Assembly: GCA_024683255.1 (NCBI GenBank)
Contig: JAIKYL010000015.1
Coordinates: 1-10,316, forward strand
DNA: 10,316 nucleotides
Direction: 5' to 3'
Source of the DNA: Bacteroidales bacterium
GTDB taxonomy: Bacteria; Bacteroidota; Bacteroidia; Bacteroidales; UBA932
In this document: positions 6,196 to 10,316 of the stretch, one piece after another
Numbering within the stretch: the stretch's first letter is position 1
Layout: the number at the start of each line of letters is the position of its first letter
The notes under the pieces: generated by a model
What the model saw: the letters and a program-made list of their open reading frames with translations, nothing else
Database searches by the model: none
What the model was told of the DNA's origin: nothing
Made by a program: the position numbers and the translations under genes

Positions 6196-7988
6196 CGGAA
6201 CAGTTCCTCCATATCCAGGGTCCATATCATCTCGGCCCGTTCCAGCACTTTGATGAGGAACTGGTCGTCCACCTTGAAGAACTGCACCTTTTCCGGCTGC
6301 CGGTGCTCCAGGAGGTTACCCGTATCCACCAGGTTGTTCCTGTTCCGATCTTCCGTAATGCGGATACAGTACGAGCCTTCCTTAAGGTAGGGGAATACCA
6401 GCGGACCGTCTTCCGTTACGATGAAACTCCTGATCACCTTGTTCCGCTTGTCGTTGAGCAGGTCTATGATGTACTTGTTGTGAACGCCGGAAAGCTCCAG
6501 CCGGATGGAGCCGAATTTCTCTTCGTCCGGCAGCGTCACCTTCACCAGCGAGCTGTCGTTGTAAAAGCCGTTGATGTCCCGGAAACGCCGATGGGGGATT
6601 CTGAGGATGTAGTCGTATCCCTTCTGGAAGGGCTCGTCGGGCATCACACGGAATTTCCGGAGGTTGGTGGAATCCTTAATGAGAGAGAAGGAGACCAGGG
6701 CTTCCTGCTGGCGCGGGTTCACGGAGCGGAGAAGGAGGTCATCCCAACCGTCCTCCACAATGGGATACTTGAATTCCAGCTCAAAGCCATACTGCTCCAC
6801 CGTGGTGGGATCGGCCGATGTGGTATAGATGCAAAGGGTATCCTCGTGCTTGCGGTCCCTGCTGGAGGTGCTCTTGTTCAGTTCGGCCTTGAGCTTCTTG
6901 TCCAGGACCAGCCTTACGGTCTCGTCCGTGGGCTTGGTTACCCCGGCGGTATCCGTCTTGTCGTAACGGATCTGCAGCTGCAGGGTATCCGGCATCTTGC
7001 GCTGGTCGTTCACCCACAGTTCCAGCGAGTCACCCTCCGGATTGATCTGGGAGATGAGCTTTTCCCGGGGAAGGCCCTTGATGCGCATGTCATGAATAAC
7101 GGCATGGGGGGCATTGAAGGTAAGATAACCCGTCCGGAGATCTACCCGTTCCTTCTTCATGATCATCTGCCTGGACGGGGGTTCACGGAATACGCTAAGT
7201 TCCATTTCCGTCTTACGGGCCAGGCACAGTAACGTATCCTTCATGTCAAACTTCTTGAATTCGTACAGCGTATCGTTGATCACCCGTACCGGACGGAAGA
7301 GGGAATCCAGGAAGGCCACGCTCTCGGTCTCCGGATCGTACATATTGTTGTTGTTGAGGTCCTTGAGGGCATAGACCCGGTACAGGGTATCCTTGATGTT
7401 CCGAAGGCTGAAGAAGCCCCAGTCGTCCGTTCGCACCGCAGCATCGGGCCGGTGAAGGAAGATGGCCGAATCGGCATGATCCTTATAAAACAGCACCGTG
7501 GCGCCCTTGATGGGCATCAGTGTATTGCAGTCCTGCACCAGTCCTGTCACGCACATGGTGTCCAGCTGGTCGCCAGTGGTGAAGGCCAGCGTATAGCCCG
7601 GGTAGAGGTTTCCTTCGTTATTGTCCTGGATGGCGCCGGTAAGGTCCAGCGTGTAGGTGGTATTGGGCAGCAGGTCCTCTTCAAACGTAACAACCACGGA
7701 CTTGCCGCGGATTACGGCCTTGGGCTTCTTCTCCTGAGGCGGGGAAAGGTAGATACCGTTGGCATCCTTGATCTTCACATACTCGTTGAAGGTGAAGCGG
7801 ACGGACGCATTGTGCACCGGTACCTTCACTGCCCCCGGCAGCGGCGACAGTTTCACGATCACCGGGGGAATGGTGTCCTTGGGGCCGCCGGAAGGGGCCG
7901 ATGTGGTATTGGCGCAGCCCGACGGGAACATCATGGCGCCAATCACCAGGGCGGCGGGTATGAGGGGAAGTAATGACTTTAACTTCAT
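6192..7988 (-). CDS. Ig-like (SbsA/Big_5-type) domain lipoprotein, function unknown
   Basis: A 598-residue predicted lipoprotein. The signal peptide ends in a lipobox FPSGC, with C25 as the lipidated residue. Residues 38-139 (from DTIPPVIVKLSPLPG through FNEYVKI to YTLAFTTGD) have the pattern of an SbsA Ig-like (Big_5) domain. A CnaB/carboxypeptidase-like region follows (about 147-225: VTGLVQDCNTLMPIKGATV, then DDWGFFSLRNI). The long rest (about 260-598) is beta-rich with no motif I recognise. Two DxNxNxxxD loops, at 210-218 and 547-555, look like calcium-binding loops. Proteins of this layout are common in Bacteroidetes and uncharacterised. It is probably anchored in the outer membrane, facing the periplasm or the surface; which side is not visible. 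Both ends overlap neighbours by 4 bp (ATGA), relA before and the beta-barrel gene after, so a joint envelope role with the barrel protein is a reasonable guess. Confidence 0.82.
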   Translation of the reverse strand: MKLKSLLPLIPAALVIGAMMFPSGCANTTSAPSGGPKDTIPPVIVKLSPLPGAVKVPVHNASVRFTFNEYVKIKDANGIYLSPPQEKKPKAVIRGKSVVVTFEEDLLPNTTYTLDLTGAIQDNNEGNLYPGYTLAFTTGDQLDTMCVTGLVQDCNTLMPIKGATVLFYKDHADSAIFLHRPDAAVRTDDWGFFSLRNIKDTLYRVYALKDLNNNNMYDPETESVAFLDSLFRPVRVINDTLYEFKKFDMKDTLLCLARKTEMELSVFREPPSRQMIMKKERVDLRTGYLTFNAPHAVIHDMRIKGLPREKLISQINPEGDSLELWVNDQRKMPDTLQLQIRYDKTDTAGVTKPTDETVRLVLDKKLKAELNKSTSSRDRKHEDTLCIYTTSADPTTVEQYGFELEFKYPIVEDGWDDLLLRSVNPRQQEALVSFSLIKDSTNLRKFRVMPDEPFQKGYDYILRIPHRRFRDINGFYNDSSLVKVTLPDEEKFGSIRLELSGVHNKYIIDLLNDKRNKVIRSFIVTEDGPLVFPYLKEGSYCIRITEDRNRNNLVDTGNLLEHRQPEKVQFFKVDDQFLIKVLERAEMIWTLDMEELFR

Positions 7989-10237
7989 AGTTCGCTTCTT
8001 GATACATTGTCAATGCCCTCAATGGAGGACAGCTTCCGGATCATCTTCTCCAGGATCTCCCGGGAATTGACATAAAGGTCTATATAGCCTTCAAAAAGGC
8101 CGCTTTCGGCCGATAAATTGAGCCGGCGCATGTTCACCCCCATCACCAGGGAGAGATAGCGGGAAATCTCGTTTAACAGGCCCACCCGGTCGATGCCCCT
8201 GAGGGACAGACGCACCAGGAAGGAATTGTCTTCGGCCGCATGCTCCAGCCACTTGGGTACCACCACCCAGTCTCCGTGCAAAGCGGCAATGCTTTCCGCC
8301 ACCGGACAGCTCTTCTTGTGGATGGTAATGGTGCCGTCCGACGCCTTGAAGCCCACCACCGGATCTCCAGGAATGGGGTTGCAGCAGCTTGCAATGGCAA
8401 ATTGCGGGCCAGTAGGGTCGTCCGTATCGATAATGAACTCCCGCTGGGCCTGTACCTTCTGGTCCGGCTGCTCACGGCCCAGCATCTTCTTGAACCAGGA
8501 CAGGCGGTTCCCGGACGAGCGTTTGAGCACATCGGCCAGGTTGTTAAGGTTCACACCGCCAATGCCGATCCGGAAGAACAGTTCCTCACGGGAAGGCGCG
8601 TTGTAGGCCACTTCCAGGCGTTGCAGGGTTCCTTCGTCCAGCTTGTAGCCCAGGGATTCCACCTGCGTTTCCAGGGTTGTCCGGCCGAATTCCACCGTCT
8701 GGCGGCGCTGGTTCTTGAAATACTCCACCACGGTGTTGCGGGCCCGGTGCGTAACCAGGAACTGCAGCCACTCGTGCTGGGGCTTGCCGTCTTCGGCCGT
8801 AATGATTTCAATCTTGTCTCCGGTCTTGAGCACGTGGCTCAGCTTCACCAGCCGCTGGTTCACCTTGGCCGCAATGGCCTTGGAACCCACCTCCGTATGG
8901 ATGAGGAAGGCAAAATCCAGCGCCGTAGCGCCTTTCTGGATGGTCCGCTGCTCGCCCTTGGGAGTGTAGACATAGATCTCGGCACTGGTTAAGTCGTTGT
9001 GGATAATGTCCAGCAGCTCCAGCGCATTCACGTCCGGATTCACCAGGATGTCCTTGATGCGGGAAAGCCAGGTGTCCATTTCCTTGTCGCCTTCGCCCAG
9101 GTAGCCGTCTTTCTTGTACGCCCAGTGGGCCGCGATACCCTTTTCGGCAATGTCGTCCATGCGGCGGGTACGGATCTGCACCTCCACCCATACGCCCGTG
9201 TTGCTGAGGAGCGTGCAGTGCAGGCTCTCATAACCGTTGGACTTGGGGTGCTTCACCCAGTCCCGCAGGCGTTCCGGCATGTAACGATAGATGCCCGTGA
9301 TGATGGAGAAGATATGGTAGCACTGGTCACGCTCGGAATCCTTGGAGTCCCGTTTGGCGTCGAAGATGATCCGGATGGCATACAGGTCATACACCTCGTC
9401 GAAGGGGATCTGCTTCACCTGCATCTTGTGCCAGGCCGAGTAGGGGGTCTTCACCCGCCGCTTGATCTCAAAGCTGAATCCCGCGGCGGTGAGCGCCTCC
9501 GAGATGGGCTGGACGAACTCGTTCATCTCCTTCTCCCGCTCGTGGATGTTCTTGTCGATGCGGGTCATGATATCGGCATACGCCTCCGGCTCCTTGTAGC
9601 GCAACCAGATGTTCTCCAGCTCGCTCTTGATGTTGTAAAGGCCCAGGCGGTGCGCCAGCGGAATGAAGATGAACATGGTTTCGCTGAGGATCTTGTCACG
9701 CTTGTGCTCCGGCATGTGCTCTATGGTGCGGCAGTTGTGCAGCCGGTCGGCCAGTTTGATGAGCACCACCCTCACGTCGTCGTTAAGGGTAAGGAGGATC
9801 CGCTTGAAGTTTTCGGCCTGCAGACTCTGCTGGGAGGCGTCCGAATCCAGGTTCTTCTGCTCCGTATCCAGCACGTTCTTGATCTTGGTGAGACCGTCCA
9901 CCAGGGATGCAATCTTGTCTCCGAACTCCCGCTGGATATCCTCCACCGTATAGTCCGTGTCTTCCACCACGTCGTGCAGGAGGGCGGCGGATATGGACTT
10001 GTAGCCCAGGCCGATGTCGTCCACCACAATCTGCGCCACGGCTATGGGATGCAGCATATAAGGCTCTCCGCTGCGACGGCGGACGTTGCGGTGGGCATCA
10101 TTGGCAAACTCGAAAGCCTTCTGCACCACCGCGAGTTCCTCCTCGTTGGCACAGCGCTTCCGGGCCGATTCCTTTAGAACGGCATAGTCCTGCTCAATGA
10201 TGTCGTAATCCTTCTGGGTAAATTCCGAAAAGCTCAT
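7985..10237 (-). CDS. rel: Bifunctional (p)ppGpp synthetase/hydrolase (RelA/SpoT, Rel type)
   Basis: A 750-residue long RSH enzyme that makes and breaks the alarmone (p)ppGpp in the stringent response. The HD hydrolase domain is complete: H63 in MLHP, H88-D89 with E92-D93 in LLHDVVED, and D164/N168 in LADRLHN. The synthetase domain (about 255-375) has RVKTPYSAWHKM, YDLYAIRII (283-291), HPKSNGYESLH (330-340) and EVQIRT (352-357). The charged motif is R323-L-R-D326, close to the RxKD of bifunctional Rel enzymes and unlike the acidic ExDD of synthetase-only RelA. Regulatory parts follow: TGS (about 420-478), helical region, zinc-finger/CC domain with C618-C619 and C644, and an ACT domain (about 673-750). 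Both activities should be present. Its ATG overlaps the stop of the gene before it, and its TGA overlaps the lipoprotein ATG. Confidence 0.95.
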   Translation of the reverse strand: MSFSEFTQKDYDIIEQDYAVLKESARKRCANEEELAVVQKAFEFANDAHRNVRRRSGEPYMLHPIAVAQIVVDDIGLGYKSISAALLHDVVEDTDYTVEDIQREFGDKIASLVDGLTKIKNVLDTEQKNLDSDASQQSLQAENFKRILLTLNDDVRVVLIKLADRLHNCRTIEHMPEHKRDKILSETMFIFIPLAHRLGLYNIKSELENIWLRYKEPEAYADIMTRIDKNIHEREKEMNEFVQPISEALTAAGFSFEIKRRVKTPYSAWHKMQVKQIPFDEVYDLYAIRIIFDAKRDSKDSERDQCYHIFSIITGIYRYMPERLRDWVKHPKSNGYESLHCTLLSNTGVWVEVQIRTRRMDDIAEKGIAAHWAYKKDGYLGEGDKEMDTWLSRIKDILVNPDVNALELLDIIHNDLTSAEIYVYTPKGEQRTIQKGATALDFAFLIHTEVGSKAIAAKVNQRLVKLSHVLKTGDKIEIITAEDGKPQHEWLQFLVTHRARNTVVEYFKNQRRQTVEFGRTTLETQVESLGYKLDEGTLQRLEVAYNAPSREELFFRIGIGGVNLNNLADVLKRSSGNRLSWFKKMLGREQPDQKVQAQREFIIDTDDPTGPQFAIASCCNPIPGDPVVGFKASDGTITIHKKSCPVAESIAALHGDWVVVPKWLEHAAEDNSFLVRLSLRGIDRVGLLNEISRYLSLVMGVNMRRLNLSAESGLFEGYIDLYVNSREILEKMIRKLSSIEGIDNVSRSEL

Positions 10238-10316
10238 ATCTGCATGGTTTTTTGAAGCCGCTGCTTGCGCCGGCGCACGGCATCTTCATTCATTTCGTCC
10301 AGTTTTTCCACCGTCA
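10234..10316 (-). CDS. C-terminal end of an unidentified protein (runs off right edge)
   Basis: Only the last 26 codons are inside the window, from the complete codon at 10314 down to a TGA at 10236-10234. The peptide (TVEKLDEMNEDAVRRRKQRL, then QKTMQI) is highly charged and probably helical, with an RRRKQR basic patch. The frame is supported by the 4-bp ATGA overlap with the rel start, the same junction type as two others in this operon. It is too short to assign to a family; the operon promoter must lie further upstream, outside the window. Confidence 0.6.
   Translation of the reverse strand, partial: TVEKLDEMNEDAVRRRKQRLQKTMQI

Noticed and set aside
6196..6225. Start of the beta-barrel gene at the ATG at 6225
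   Set aside because: It would put ten polar residues before a clean signal peptide; the ATG at 6195 forms the ATGA overlap used elsewhere in the operon.
8999..10177. 392-codon open frame on the plus strand opposite rel
   Set aside because: It shadows the HD and synthetase domains of rel; its Val/Leu/His-rich translation has no family pattern.
1..10316. Defence system, phage, transposase, CRISPR, tRNA or rRNA genes
   Set aside because: None seen on either strand; the window is filled with core genes and two envelope genes in two compact operons.

Overview
The window looks like a core-genome, housekeeping stretch of a GC-rich member of the Bacteroidales. The evidence for this is a promoter of the Bacteroidetes type (TTTG, 19 bp, TAnnTTTG), the absence of clear Shine-Dalgarno sites, the gene order birA / rsfS-ftsH-cdsA-psd, and envelope genes of Bacteroidetes character (an SbsA-like Ig lipoprotein and a small beta-barrel protein). 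A Rikenellaceae- or RC9-like lineage would fit the GC-rich codon use, but that is inference. No mobile genes, tRNA, rRNA, CRISPR or phage genes were seen. No stretch longer than 60 bp lacks a gene.

Layout. (1) 1-113, minus: the first 37 codons of a biotin-protein ligase (birA), running off the left edge. (2) 114-167: a divergent intergenic region whose core is a perfect 18-bp palindrome that places a -7 element on each strand. (3) 168-4010, plus: a tight operon rsfS - ftsH - cdsA - psd, with junctions of 0 bp, a 4-bp ATGA overlap, and 4 bp. It joins ribosome silencing, membrane protein quality control and phospholipid synthesis (CDP-diacylglycerol, then phosphatidylethanolamine). (4) 4011-4037: a 27-bp convergent gap beside a GC-rich hairpin that holds the ispG stop codon. 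(5) 4038-10316, minus: a second tight operon, transcribed right to left: an unidentified partial gene - relA/spoT - Ig-like lipoprotein - beta-barrel protein - ispG. Three junctions are 4-bp ATGA overlaps and the last is a 20-bp overlap, so translational coupling is likely throughout.

The most unusual point is in ispG. Two neighbouring 21-bp hairpins (8-bp perfect stems, 5-nt loops, 7-nt spacer) lie in frame inside the gene, exactly where Bacteroidetes IspG proteins normally carry the large A* insert domain. The protein is 430 residues instead of about 600, yet it keeps its three iron-sulfur cysteines and the motif glutamate. This looks like a palindromic repeat translated as part of an essential enzyme, together with loss of most of the A* domain. 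A second hairpin sequence supplies the ispG C-terminus and stop codon. I found no evidence for an entirely new multi-gene system; the other genes belong to well-known families or to uncharacterised envelope families.
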